Source of the DNA: JBBQWR01 sp038210495
GTDB lineage: Bacteria; Planctomycetota; Planctomycetia; Pirellulales; DATAWG01
Reading direction: 5' to 3'
Length of the DNA: 64,000 nt
NCBI GenBank assembly: GCA_038210495.1
Contig: JBBQWR010000026.1
Coordinates: 1-64,000, forward strand
Positions 1 through 9,027 of this stretch are shown piece after piece. How positions within the stretch are numbered: the stretch's first letter is position 1; each line of letters begins with the position of its first letter. Made by a program: the position numbers and the translations under genes. A model generated the notes under the pieces. That model did not search any database, had not been told where the DNA came from, and was given only the letters and a program-made list of their open reading frames with translations.

Positions 1-132
1 CTCGCCGCCTTACGCAACGCGACGCTGGCGCTGCTCAGGCTTCACGGCCATACAAACATCGCCGCCGGCTTACGCGCGTACAGTTGGAACCTCTCCCGCC
101 TCTTGGCCATGCTAGGCAAATCCAAAAAATGA
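1..132 (+). pseudogene. C-terminal end of an ISAs1-type transposase (cut by window edge)
   Basis: Frame 1 is open from the first base and ends at TGA 130-132. It encodes 43 residues ending in a pattern of the type LRNATLALLRLHGHTNIA...LRAYSWN...LAMLG. This closely resembles the extreme C-terminus of ISAs1-family (H-repeat associated) DDE transposases, which end in an 'LRN..L.LLR..G..NIA.GLR' helix. The rest lies outside the window, so whether the element is intact is unknown. The ISAs1 assignment is by remembered family pattern, not by a search. The following 200 bases (133-335) hold no gene and would contain the right end of the IS; I could not fix its terminal repeat. Confidence 0.7.
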
Positions 133-335
133 AAGGCCCTGCCATAAGCCCTCAGGGCATGGTTTTTGCAACCTCTTATCTTGAGTTTTATGACTGCCAG
201 TATAGCATTTTCTTGTGAAAACATTCCGTTCTGAGGGCAAGGCATGTTTGGCCGCTGTCGGGGGGGCTCGAAGATCACTTGTTGTGACCAGAGCCGTTGA
301 TCGCGCCGAACGAATTAAATTAGGGGAGGATTTCG

Positions 336-1673
336 ATGACACGCATAGTCAAATGGAGCCAGATCGCCGCCGCGCTGGCCGCATTGGCGGCTTTTAGCGG
401 AAACGCATTGGCGGCCGGCAATGGCGGCCAACGTACAGGAAATTCGTCGCAGGGCGCGGCGAGCCATTTTGCTGCTAGGGGCGGCGGAGGAGGAGGTGGC
501 GGTGGGCATGCAAGTGGCGGCGGTGGCGGAGGCGGTAGTAGGAGTTCTGGTGGCGGCGGTGGCGGAGGGGGAAGTAGGAGTTCTGGCGGTGGCAATCGAT
601 CTTTCTCCGGTCCGTCCGCCAACAGCGGCGCTCACATGGATGGTCGAAGCTTTGCAGACGGAGCTCGTAATTCTTCGTCCCATAATTTCTCGGACGGCAG
701 AACCTTGAATTCCGGCCATTCGTTCGATCACAATTTCGCTAGTAATTCTGGTCATGGTCAGGAAGGGAATCACGGAGGAAACTGGAATCACGGAGATAAT
801 TGGAATCACGGAGGAAACTGGAATCACGGAGATTGGGGAGGTCATGGCAATTGGTGGTGGGGAATTTCGCCCCTACTTGGATATTACGGCGGTTGGGGCA
901 ATGGATACGGGTATGGCTACAATACTTACAACAATTACTACGGGTACGGGTCTTACCCCTACTCGGGATACAGTTACGACAATGTCCAGCCGGCGTACTA
1001 CGCAAATAATCAGACCGCGACTGCTCAGACTGCGACGTACCCGCCGCAATCGGCAATGCAAGAAAATCGGTCCGACTATATGACGCACGCGATTTCTGCC
1101 TTCCAGAATGGCAATTACTCCGACGCCATGCGACTCGCTAGCCATGCGGCGATCGATTCGCCACGCGATCCGGAAGCGCACCTGGTAATTTCGCTCTCCG
1201 CGATGGCGAACAAGGATTTTCGCTTTGCGGCGGCCGAAGCCCACGCAGTGGTCGCCCTGGGCAACGTGCCGAAATGGGATCAGGTCTACGAAGTCTACAA
1301 CGACCTAGATCGCTATACGTCGCAACTTCGGACATTGGAAGCGGCGGCCCGGACGAACGCAAAAGATCCTGGCGCCCACTTCATGTTGGGCTTCCTTTAT
1401 CTGGCCATGGGCTACCGGACCGACGCCCAGACTCATCTGGACGTCGCCGTTCAAGAGATGCCCAATGATAAAATCGCTCAGTCGCTTTTGAGCGACGCGG
1501 GCGGGCAAGTCCCGGCTACGGCCAGCCCAGAATCGCGAGACGGCGCGGGCGATGGCCGTGGCTCATCAAACGGGCCGTCGACGGAGCCTCTACTACCGCC
1601 GCTGCCGAAACCGCTAAGCGGAACGTCCGGCCCCCCACCAGGCGAACCGCCGGCTGCGCCGTTAAATCGGTAA
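336..1673 (+). CDS. Secreted Gly-rich protein with C-terminal TPR-like region
   Basis: A 445-residue protein with a clear Sec signal peptide (residues 1 to about 27, ending NALAA). Next come a poly-Gly/Ser tract (about 47-90), an Asn/His/Gly/Trp section built on repeated 'NWNHGG/NWNHGD' units (about 137-175), a Tyr/Gly-rich section (about 182-217), and a helical TPR-like region (about 247-385) with alternating Ala/Leu and a 'PGAHFMLGFLYLAMG' segment. The tail is Pro-rich. The start is well supported: GGGGAGGA lies 5 bases upstream of ATG. The low-complexity half suggests an envelope or extracellular location and the TPR part suggests protein binding; both are inference. A terminator-like hairpin follows at 1726-1764. 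No specific family is recognised. Confidence 0.8.
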   Translation: MTRIVKWSQIAAALAALAAFSGNALAAGNGGQRTGNSSQGAASHFAARGGGGGGGGGHASGGGGGGGSRSSGGGGGGGGSRSSGGGNRSFSGPSANSGAHMDGRSFADGARNSSSHNFSDGRTLNSGHSFDHNFASNSGHGQEGNHGGNWNHGDNWNHGGNWNHGDWGGHGNWWWGISPLLGYYGGWGNGYGYGYNTYNNYYGYGSYPYSGYSYDNVQPAYYANNQTATAQTATYPPQSAMQENRSDYMTHAISAFQNGNYSDAMRLASHAAIDSPRDPEAHLVISLSAMANKDFRFAAAEAHAVVALGNVPKWDQVYEVYNDLDRYTSQLRTLEAAARTNAKDPGAHFMLGFLYLAMGYRTDAQTHLDVAVQEMPNDKIAQSLLSDAGGQVPATASPESRDGAGDGRGSSNGPSTEPLLPPLPKPLSGTSGPPPGEPPAAPLNR

Positions 1674-1725
1674 CTGATTATTTTCGATCGGAACGAATAA
1701 TTCTGAAATTCAAAGCCACCCTGAG

Positions 1726-1764
1726 CCCGCCCTTGCTGTATTTCAGCGAGCGGCGGGTTTCTTT
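1726..1764 (+). terminator. Rho-independent-type terminator hairpin
   Basis: GCCCGCCCTTGCTG and CAGCGAGCGGCGGGT pair around the loop TATTT with one bulge and one G-U pair, and a T-rich run (TTTCTTT) follows. It sits between the convergent ends of the Gly-rich protein gene and the Gfo/Idh/MocA gene, and in this orientation it would end the former. Confidence 0.6.
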
Positions 1765-1775
1765 GTTCTGCTTCA

Positions 1776-2825
1776 TCACCGATTTATCTTTATTGCCTTG
1801 CCGGTTTTCACCGACTCGGCTTGCCGATCGCAAAGCACAACAGCGTCGCAAGCGAGCTCGTCGGACAAAATCGTGCTTGGCTTCCCCGCTCGAACGGCCC
1901 GAACGACCTCTTTCAGTTCCGCGACGAATCCGGATAGCGGGTCGCTTGATCCCAATTTTGGCTGCGTCACTTTGCCCCGCGCGTCGAGCACGGTTAGCGG
2001 CGTCGCCACATGGGGCTGCTCTCCCAGCACGGCAAAATCGTAAATCAGCGTCGCGTTCTCAAAGTACATCTCAAAGGCGTTGGTGAACGATCGGCCCTGT
2101 TGTCGTACCACCCCGCTCACCGCGCCAACGACCAAATCAGGATCGGCGAATCGGAACTGCGATTGGGCGAATTCAACTACCTTGCCGCGCATTCGGCCTT
2201 GGCTGAACACAGACGTCGGCATGCCGTATAGCAGCCGGATGAGGTGCGCGTCGTGGATGTGCAAATCGAGCATCGGGCCGCCCACTTTTTGCGGGTGATA
2301 ATAGTCCGGCAGCCATTTCGGGTCGGAGATCACCCGTTTGAACATTCCCCCCAGCGGCTTGTCATATTTGCCGTCGCGCACGGCCCGGTAGGCGAAGGCA
2401 TACTCGGGCACAAACGGCAGCACGTGCCCGACGAGCAGCATCCGCCCTGCTTTCTCGGCCGCCTTGACCATTCGCTGGGCGTCGGCCGCCGTAAGCGCGA
2501 TCGGCTTTTCGACGAACACATGCTTGCCCGCCTGCAGCGCCGCGATCGTCGCGTCGGCATGCTGGGCCGGCGGCAGGCAAAAATCAACCAAATCGATCGT
2601 CGGATCGGCCAGCAGTTCGTCGAGCGTTCCATACTTAGCCACGCCGCGCAAATCCATCACTTCGCCGGCCGGGCCAAAATTCCCTTTGACGCCACGCCAA
2701 TCTCCCGCGAGCCGTTTGGGATTGCGAGTCGAGATCGCGCGAACTTTTGCCCCCGCGACCTTTTGAAAGGCCAGATAATGCACCATCCCCATAAAGCCGA
2801 CGCCGACGATTCCGACGTTAAGCAT
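1776..2825 (-). CDS. Gfo/Idh/MocA family NAD(P)-dependent oxidoreductase
   Basis: A 349-residue protein starting MLNVGIVGVGFMG, a Rossmann GxGxxG dinucleotide site at the very N-terminus. The family EKP motif is seen as VEKPIAL (around residue 101), whose Lys is normally part of catalysis. A GGPMLDLHIHD segment (about 182-192) carries the metal/substrate-side His and Asp residues common in sugar and inositol dehydrogenases. The reading frame extends 37 codons further upstream, but the start at 2825 is preferred because GGAGGA lies upstream and the glycine motif then sits where it should. The likely role is oxidation or reduction of a sugar or cyclitol; the substrate cannot be read from the sequence. 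It is transcribed convergently with the preceding gene and stands alone. Confidence 0.88.
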   Translation of the reverse strand: MLNVGIVGVGFMGMVHYLAFQKVAGAKVRAISTRNPKRLAGDWRGVKGNFGPAGEVMDLRGVAKYGTLDELLADPTIDLVDFCLPPAQHADATIAALQAGKHVFVEKPIALTAADAQRMVKAAEKAGRMLLVGHVLPFVPEYAFAYRAVRDGKYDKPLGGMFKRVISDPKWLPDYYHPQKVGGPMLDLHIHDAHLIRLLYGMPTSVFSQGRMRGKVVEFAQSQFRFADPDLVVGAVSGVVRQQGRSFTNAFEMYFENATLIYDFAVLGEQPHVATPLTVLDARGKVTQPKLGSSDPLSGFVAELKEVVRAVRAGKPSTILSDELACDAVVLCDRQAESVKTGKAIKINR

Positions 2826-2968
2826 TGCAAAAATTCCTCCGGCTCGGTCGATCGCGGTGTCTGCCAAGCCGCCTAATGTAAGCTTTCCGCAACGCTGGCA
2901 CGAGGGTTGCGGCTCGGTTCGCCGGCAAAAACACAACTCATTGAGACCTGCTGAGTAGGTGGCCCGCC

Positions 2969-4522
2969 ATGAAAGACACAGCCGAACAGATCACCTCCGT
3001 CTGGCTCGAAAACGGAACTCTGCAAGAACGGTTGCCGCTGAACAAGGACGTGTCGGCGAATGTTTGCATCGTGGGGGCCGGAATCGCCGGGATGACCACG
3101 GCCTATTTGTTGGCTAAGCAGGGCAAAGCCGTCGTCGTGCTGGACGATGGCCCGATCGCCGGTGGTCAGACGGTGCGCACGACGGCCCACCTTTCCAACG
3201 CTATCGATGATCGGTATTTCGAGATCGAGCGACTGCATGGCGACCAAGGCGCCCGGCTCACTGCCCAGAGCCATTCGGCCGCCATCGATCGCATTGAGAC
3301 GATCGCCCGAGACGAAAAAATCGATTGCGACTTCGAGCGACTGGACGGCTACTTGTTTCTGCCGGCCGGCGAGCCGCTCCAGGTGCTCGATCGAGAACTC
3401 GAGGCGGCCCATCGCGCCGGCTTGTCGGGCGTCGAGCGTGTCGAGCGAGCGCCGTTGTCTTTCTTCAACACCGGCCCCTGCCTCCGGTTTCCGCGTCAGG
3501 GGCAGTTTCACCCGCTTAAGTATCTCGCTGGCTTGGCTCGTGCTATCCAGAATTGTGGCGGCCAAATCTACACTGGCACGCACGCCGAGCACATCGAAGG
3601 GGGCGACTCGAGTGCCCATGTGAAAATCGCCGGCGGTTCTACCGTCACGGCCGATGCGGTCGTCGTCGCGACCAACACGCCTGTCAACGATATGTTCGCC
3701 ATCCACACGAAGCAGGCGCCATACACCACTTACGCGATCGGCGGCGTGGTCCCGCGCGGCACGGTCGCAAAATCGCTTTACTGGGACACTGGCTGCGACG
3801 CCGACACCAGCAATCCGTCGCCGTATCACTACATCCGCCTTCAGGCGAGCGACGAAACGTCCGACATACTCATTGTCGGCGGCGAGGACCACAAAACGGG
3901 CCAAGCCGACGACACGCTCGAGCGCCATCCGCACCTCGAAGTTTGGGCCCGCGAGCGATTTCCGATGCTCGGCGAAATCAAATTTCGCTGGTCGGGCCAA
4001 GTCATGGAGACGATCGATGGACTGGCCTTCATTGGCCGCAATCCGGGGGACAAGCCCAGTGTGTACGTCGTCACCGGCGACTCGGGCATGGGAATGACTC
4101 ACGGCACGATCGCCGGCATCTTGCTGACCGATCTGATCTGCGGTCGTGAGAATCCCTGGACTTCGCTGTACGATCCTTCGCGAAAGACGCTACGCGCCAC
4201 GGGCGAATTTCTGAAGGAGAACCTCAACGTCGTCCGTCAATACGGCGACTGGCTCACTGGCGGCGACGTTTCATCGGTCGACGAGATCTCGCCCGGCTGC
4301 GGCGCCGTGATTCGCCGGGGGCTGAGCAAATTGGCCGTGTATCGCGACGAGCAGGGGACGTTCCACGAGCATTCGGCCGTCTGCCCCCACCTGGAGTGCA
4401 TCGTTGCGTGGAACGACTCGCAAAAAACTTGGGATTGCCCCTGCCACGGCTCGCTGTTCGATCCGCTGGGCCACGTTATCAACGGCCCGGCCAATCGCGA
4501 CTTGGCCGAGCCTAAAAAGTAA
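2969..4522 (+). CDS. FAD-dependent oxidoreductase with C-terminal Rieske [2Fe-2S] domain
   Basis: A 517-residue protein. The N-terminal DAO-type FAD domain starts with VCIVGAGIAGMTTAYLLAKQ (dinucleotide site at about 36-55). A second FAD-contact region is visible in 'VYVVTGDSGMGMTHGTIAG' (about 368-386). The C-terminal ~75 residues form a Rieske domain with both cluster pairs intact: CPH (residue 471 onward) and CPCHGSLFD (about 490-498), matching CxH...CxxH. This domain order is typical of cytosolic 'FAD-dependent oxidoreductase with Rieske' proteins, in which the Rieske cluster presumably passes electrons to or from the flavin. There is no signal peptide. Substrate and partner are unknown. 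It is followed by tRNA-Leu and has no operon partner. Confidence 0.9.
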   Translation: MKDTAEQITSVWLENGTLQERLPLNKDVSANVCIVGAGIAGMTTAYLLAKQGKAVVVLDDGPIAGGQTVRTTAHLSNAIDDRYFEIERLHGDQGARLTAQSHSAAIDRIETIARDEKIDCDFERLDGYLFLPAGEPLQVLDRELEAAHRAGLSGVERVERAPLSFFNTGPCLRFPRQGQFHPLKYLAGLARAIQNCGGQIYTGTHAEHIEGGDSSAHVKIAGGSTVTADAVVVATNTPVNDMFAIHTKQAPYTTYAIGGVVPRGTVAKSLYWDTGCDADTSNPSPYHYIRLQASDETSDILIVGGEDHKTGQADDTLERHPHLEVWARERFPMLGEIKFRWSGQVMETIDGLAFIGRNPGDKPSVYVVTGDSGMGMTHGTIAGILLTDLICGRENPWTSLYDPSRKTLRATGEFLKENLNVVRQYGDWLTGGDVSSVDEISPGCGAVIRRGLSKLAVYRDEQGTFHEHSAVCPHLECIVAWNDSQKTWDCPCHGSLFDPLGHVINGPANRDLAEPKK

Positions 4523-4604
4523 TCGCCGCTGCGATTCCAACCAAGTGTCAGTCGCCCCTTGAACGCGGCGGGGCGCTGCCCTATAAAATGAGCTTGCACT
4601 TCGA

Positions 4605-4688
4605 GCCGAAGTGGCGGAATTGGCAGACGCGCCAGCTTCAGGAGCTGGTTCTCGCAAGGGAGTGGAGGTTCAAGTCCTCTCTTCGGCA
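4605..4688 (+). tRNA. tRNA-Leu (anticodon CAG)
   Basis: An 84-base cloverleaf with a long variable arm. The acceptor stem is GCCGAAG with CTTCGGC plus discriminator A. The anticodon stem is CCAGC/GCTGG with loop TTCAGGA, giving anticodon CAG (Leu codon CUG). The T arm contains GGTTCAAGTCC. The long variable arm is expected for a type II tRNA. CCA is not encoded. Confidence 0.95.
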
Positions 4689-4694
4689 TTCTTG

Positions 4695-4719
4695 GCTGGC
4701 CTAAATTTTCAAGGCCAGC
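4695..4719 (+). terminator. Hairpin after tRNA-Leu, possible terminator
   Basis: GCTGGCCT and AGGCCAGC form a perfect 8-bp stem around a 9-base A/T-rich loop just downstream of the tRNA. It lacks a strong U tract (ATCCCTGTTTC follows), so it may be a terminator or a processing signal. Confidence 0.4.
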
Positions 4720-4989
4720 ATCCCTGTTTCGGCCTTCCGCGGCGTTCTTTCGTGCATTTTCCCTACAAACCGCTGTGTTGTGTGGCAATTACGCTGCGCC
4801 TTCGTACCCTTCGCCTGTTGAGATTCAGCGTCGGCTGACTATAGTCGAACTGAGGCGAAATCGCGGTCATTTTTAAGCTGATATCGCTTATTATCCGCAG
4901 CAAAACCGAAGGAGGATGCCTTCGCGGAGACCGCACACGGTCCGTTGATTTTGGCATCCTTTCCCGGTTCTTGCCTGGAGCTTTCCGAC

Positions 4990-7900
4990 ATGCGATGGTT
5001 TTTCTCTCGACGTAAACAATCCGCGCGCGTTGGCGGCTCGCGAAAGCCCCGGAATCGGATTGTCGTCGAACGACTGGAAGATCGCCGAATGCTCACGGTT
5101 GCGACGCCGGTGAACGTGCTTTCGTATCACAACGACCATTCCAGCACCGGCCAGAATTTGCTCGAAACCACGCTCAGCCCGGCGAGCGTCAATTCGACGC
5201 AGTTCGGCAAGCAACTGACGACGCCAGTCGACGGACAGGTTTACGCACAGCCGCTTTATGTGTCGGGGGTAAATATCACGGCCGGCCCGGCGCCGGGCGT
5301 CCATAACGTCGTTTACGTGGTCACTCAGCACGACAGTCTCTATGCGATCGACGCCGATAGCGGCGCCGTCCTGTGGCACGATAGCTTTATCAACCCCGCG
5401 GCGGGCGTGACGACTGTCCCCGGTAGCGATGTCAAAAGCACCGACATCACGCCTGAGATCGGCATTACCTCCACGCCCGTGATCGACGCCAATAGCGGCA
5501 TCCTGTATCTCACCGCGAAGACCAAAGAAGTTTCTGGCGGCCAGTCGCATTACGTCTATCGTCTGCACGCCATCAACATTGTCAGCGGAGCCGAAGCCCT
5601 TGGCGGCCCAGCGGTCATTGGCGACACGATCGCCGTGAATGCAGGCGGTTCGAGCAGCACTTATACCTACATCAGCGGGCCAAGTGTCGCGGGTTCTGGC
5701 GGCGGAAGCGTCAACGGCGTGATCAGTTTCAATGCCCTGCGCGAATTGAACCGGCCAGGGCTCACGTTGGCCAATGGCAGCGTCTACATCGCGTTTTCTT
5801 CGCACGGCGACAACCCGCCCTACCACGGCTGGGTCTTGAGCTATAACGCTCAGACTCTGCAACTCAACGGCGTCTTCAACGCCACGCCCAACGGCAGCCA
5901 AGGGGGCATTTGGCAATCCGGCGACCCGGTGACCGTCGACGCGCAAGGGTCCATTTATTTCCAAACCGGCAACGGCGATTTCGATACGACGATGAACGCC
6001 GCCGGACTGCCCAACCGAGGCGACTATGGAGACTCGCTCGTCAAGTTGGTGGTCGACGCATCTTCGACGGCCGCTCACCCGAATATCAATGGTTGGGGTC
6101 TTAAGGTCGCCGATTACTTCACGCCGTTCAACCAGGCGACCTTCAATCAGACCGACAAAGACCTCGGTTCCGGCGGCCCGTTGTTGCTGCCCGACTCGGC
6201 CGGCAGCGCCGCTCACCCGCATCTGCTGATCGCGGGCGGCAAAGAGGGGCGAATCTATTTGATCGACCGCGACAACCTAGGCAAGTTCAACGCCAACACC
6301 GATCAAGTAGTCCAAGAGCAACTCGGCGCCGTCGGCGGGATCTTCGACACGCCGTCGTATTTCAACAATGGAACGACCCAACAAATCTACTTCGGAACGA
6401 ACTCGTCGACGCTGCGAGCATTTACGATCGCCAGCGGCGGCTTTTCAGCCGCGGCCGTCTCGCATTCCGCGGATACGTTCGCATTTCCGGGTCCGACCGC
6501 GAGCATCTCGGCCAATGGCGCCGGGGGCGCGGTCGCCTGGGCCATCGATCACGGCACAAGTCAGCTTCGCGCTTACGACGCGAATAACCTGGCCGTGGAA
6601 CTCTACACCAGCGCTCAAGCCGCCGGCAGTCGCGATGCCCTGGGGACCTCCATCAAATTCGCTGTCCCCACCGTGGCCGCCGGCCGCGTGTACGTCGGCA
6701 CATCGAACAGCCTGCTCATCTATGGCGAGTTTTCGCCGCCTAACGATCCGACCAATCTGGCGGGCGCCCGGCTCAGCACTTCGCGGATTCGATTGACCTG
6801 GACGCGAAACTCGTCGAACGACACCGGCTTCACAATCGAGCGATCGACCGACGGCATGGCCTTCTCCCCGGTCGGCACGGCGGTCGCCGGCGCGACATCG
6901 TTCGTCGACTCCAACAACGTGCAGCCAAGCACGAACTACTATTACCGGATCAAGGCGTTCAACGCGAATGGCAATTCGGGCTATTCCAATGTCGCCGGAC
7001 CAATCCAGCCCGACACGACGGCCCCCAGCAGCACCGTCAGTCCGCTGCCGCAATTCGAAACCAGCGCCACATTCAATGTCAGTTGGTCCGGCGCCGACGA
7101 CACGAATGGCTCGGGCATTGCTACATACAACGTCTACGTTTCCGACAACGGCGGCGCCTTCGCTTTGTTTCAATCGGGCGTTACGCAGACTTCGGCCGCT
7201 TTCACCGGCGTCGATGGCCACGTGTACGGTTTCTATAGCGTCGCCACCGACAACTCGGGCAACGTGCAGGCCACCCCCGGCGCCGCTCAAGCCATGACCA
7301 CCGTAAAGCTTCCGGCAAATCAGTCTGTGAATCTCGCCGCAGCCTTCAACCGCCTAGGCATCGCAACCGACGGATCGACATTCACCGGCGGCGCCGACGG
7401 CAAGGGCGCCGCCCTTTCGGCCAACCTGTTGGGACCCAGCCTCACCCTGGGCAGCGTCAATTACACGATCGGCGCCGCTGGCCGGGCCAATGTCGTGCAA
7501 GCCCAAGGCCAAACTCTCGCACTTCCCGCCGGATCGTTCTCGACGCTGAACATGCTGGCGATCGGCGTAAACGGAAATCAGGCCCAACAAACATTCGTCG
7601 TGCATTACACCGATGGCAGCTCGCAAACCATCGTGCAAAGCGTCAGCGACTGGTTCACGTCCCAAAACTACGCGGGAGAAACGACCGCCCTGACGATGGC
7701 CTACCGCGATGGCGGCAACGGCGGCCGCGACAGCCGAACGTTCCACGTGTATGCCTATTCGTTCGCGCTCAATAGCTCGAAGGCTATCAGCAGCGTCACG
7801 CTTCCCAACAACGGCAACGTGGACATCATCGCCATGACCGCCGTCGGCGGGCAGACCGGCGGGACGACGACCGTGGCGCCGCCGACCAACTTGATCGCGA

Positions 7901-8700
7901 CCGCCACGACGGCTCACGTGAATCTCTCGTGGACCGCCGCCACCGGCGCCGTGACCGGCTACAACGTGTATCGCGGCGCGACAAGCGGCGGCGAATCGGG
8001 CACGCCGCTCAATCCGGTGGCCCTGTCCGCCGGGACCACGACGTATCAAGACACTGCCGTTGCGCCGGGCGGAACCTATTATTACGTCGTCCAGGCGATC
8101 AACGGTGCTCTGGCGAGCCCCAATTCCAATCAAGCCCAAGCCACCGTCACCGTAACTTCCACCGGGACGAAGCAGGTCAATCTGGCTGCCGCGTTCAACC
8201 GCGTGGGTATTGCGACCGATGGCGCCACATTCACGGGCGGCGCCGACGGCAAGGGCGCCGCCCTCTCCGCCAATCTTTTGGGAACCAGCCTGACCACTGG
8301 TAGCGTCTCCTACTCGATCGGCGCCGCCGGCGGGCCCAATGTCGTCCTGGCTCAGGGCCAATCCCTCGCGCTGCCCACCGGATCGTTCTCGACGCTAAAC
8401 CTGCTGGCGATCGGCGTGAATGGAAATCAGGCCCGGCAATCGTTCGTCGTGCGTTACACCGACGGCAGCTCGCAGACCATCCTGCAGAGCATCAGCGACT
8501 GGTTCACTCTGCAAAACTATCCCGGAGAAACAACCGCTCTGACGATGGCCTACCGGGACGGCGGCGCCGGCAGCCGCGACAGCCGAACGTTCCGCGTGTA
8601 TTCCTATTCGTTCGCGCTCAATGTGTCGAAAGTCGTCGCCAGCGTCACGCTCCCCAACAACGCCAACCTCGACATCCTTGCAATCACCGCCGGTTCCTGA
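4990..8700 (+). CDS. Large secreted PQQ-like/FN3 protein with LEDRRML-type N-terminal motif
   Basis: About 1236 residues. The N-terminus is basic, followed by VVERLEDRRMLTV, a planctomycete N-terminal sorting motif of the LEPR-x-LL kind. Residues about 30-570 look like a PQQ-type beta-propeller (e.g. DSLYAIDADSGAVLWHDSF). An FN3 domain follows (about 580-675), then an Ig-like segment (about 678-775). Two copies of a ~170-residue domain beginning NLAAAFNR(L/V)GIATDG lie at about 780-952 and 1064-1235, with an FN3 domain between. The frame is open 15 codons further upstream, but ATG 4990 is chosen because the basic stretch and LEDRRML then lie at the usual distance. There is no PEP-CTERM tail. 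It is probably exported and surface-associated, possibly binding carbohydrate through the duplicated domain (inference). Confidence 0.82.
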   Translation: MRWFFSRRKQSARVGGSRKPRNRIVVERLEDRRMLTVATPVNVLSYHNDHSSTGQNLLETTLSPASVNSTQFGKQLTTPVDGQVYAQPLYVSGVNITAGPAPGVHNVVYVVTQHDSLYAIDADSGAVLWHDSFINPAAGVTTVPGSDVKSTDITPEIGITSTPVIDANSGILYLTAKTKEVSGGQSHYVYRLHAINIVSGAEALGGPAVIGDTIAVNAGGSSSTYTYISGPSVAGSGGGSVNGVISFNALRELNRPGLTLANGSVYIAFSSHGDNPPYHGWVLSYNAQTLQLNGVFNATPNGSQGGIWQSGDPVTVDAQGSIYFQTGNGDFDTTMNAAGLPNRGDYGDSLVKLVVDASSTAAHPNINGWGLKVADYFTPFNQATFNQTDKDLGSGGPLLLPDSAGSAAHPHLLIAGGKEGRIYLIDRDNLGKFNANTDQVVQEQLGAVGGIFDTPSYFNNGTTQQIYFGTNSSTLRAFTIASGGFSAAAVSHSADTFAFPGPTASISANGAGGAVAWAIDHGTSQLRAYDANNLAVELYTSAQAAGSRDALGTSIKFAVPTVAAGRVYVGTSNSLLIYGEFSPPNDPTNLAGARLSTSRIRLTWTRNSSNDTGFTIERSTDGMAFSPVGTAVAGATSFVDSNNVQPSTNYYYRIKAFNANGNSGYSNVAGPIQPDTTAPSSTVSPLPQFETSATFNVSWSGADDTNGSGIATYNVYVSDNGGAFALFQSGVTQTSAAFTGVDGHVYGFYSVATDNSGNVQATPGAAQAMTTVKLPANQSVNLAAAFNRLGIATDGSTFTGGADGKGAALSANLLGPSLTLGSVNYTIGAAGRANVVQAQGQTLALPAGSFSTLNMLAIGVNGNQAQQTFVVHYTDGSSQTIVQSVSDWFTSQNYAGETTALTMAYRDGGNGGRDSRTFHVYAYSFALNSSKAISSVTLPNNGNVDIIAMTAVGGQTGGTTTVAPPTNLIATATTAHVNLSWTAATGAVTGYNVYRGATSGGESGTPLNPVALSAGTTTYQDTAVAPGGTYYYVVQAINGALASPNSNQAQATVTVTSTGTKQVNLAAAFNRVGIATDGATFTGGADGKGAALSANLLGTSLTTGSVSYSIGAAGGPNVVLAQGQSLALPTGSFSTLNLLAIGVNGNQARQSFVVRYTDGSSQTILQSISDWFTLQNYPGETTALTMAYRDGGAGSRDSRTFRVYSYSFALNVSKVVASVTLPNNANLDILAITAGS
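7327..8697 (+). repeat. Intragenic duplication of a ~520-bp domain-coding unit
   Basis: Nucleotides about 7327-7845 and 8179-8697 encode two copies of the same ~170-residue domain. They share long near-identical stretches such as 'FTGGADGKGAALSANLLG' and 'GETTALTMAYRDGG'. The high identity at both protein and DNA level implies a recent duplication or ongoing gene conversion inside the secreted-protein gene. Confidence 0.85.
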
Positions 8701-9027
8701 TTCCCGCGTTGTCGTTCGTAACGGTCGGACAACGGGAAGTCGCAATAATCGATCTCGGACGGGGTCGCAGCCAAGTCGCGAGCGGCCTGACATCGCTTGT
8801 CATATAACCGCAACCAATGCCAAAAATTGCGGCGAGCTTCCTTCAGAAGGGCGCAAATCGGGGAGCCTGTGGCGCCAACTCTGCCCCTTTCTCGTTTGCC
8901 GTCGACGCCGTATCGACATCAGAGGTGCGCGGCGACAGAATGGTATCCCCGCTGCTAAAAACCGGCCGGCCGCGCCGATTTTAAGCGGCAATTTAACCGC
9001 TCGCCCTGTGTGCGCCCGGAGGGCCAA
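8701..9027. other. Intergenic region without recognisable gene
   Basis: 327 bases between the secreted FN3 protein and the methyltransferase. A forward reading frame crosses it, but it lacks a plausible start and family pattern and runs into the next gene out of frame. I see no hairpin terminator and no promoter I would defend. Confidence 0.5.

Noticed and set aside
320..622. Poly-Pro minus-strand frame
   Set aside because: Shadow of the poly-Gly tract of the real plus-strand gene.
2873..4102. 409-codon open frame on the minus strand opposite the Rieske oxidoreductase
   Set aside because: It lacks any family pattern and mirrors a gene with intact FAD and Rieske motifs. Long antisense frames are expected at this GC content.
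4891..6222. 443-codon minus-strand frame under the PQQ-like protein
   Set aside because: Val/Arg/Gly-rich shadow translation with no domain; the plus-strand frame has clear repeats and domains.
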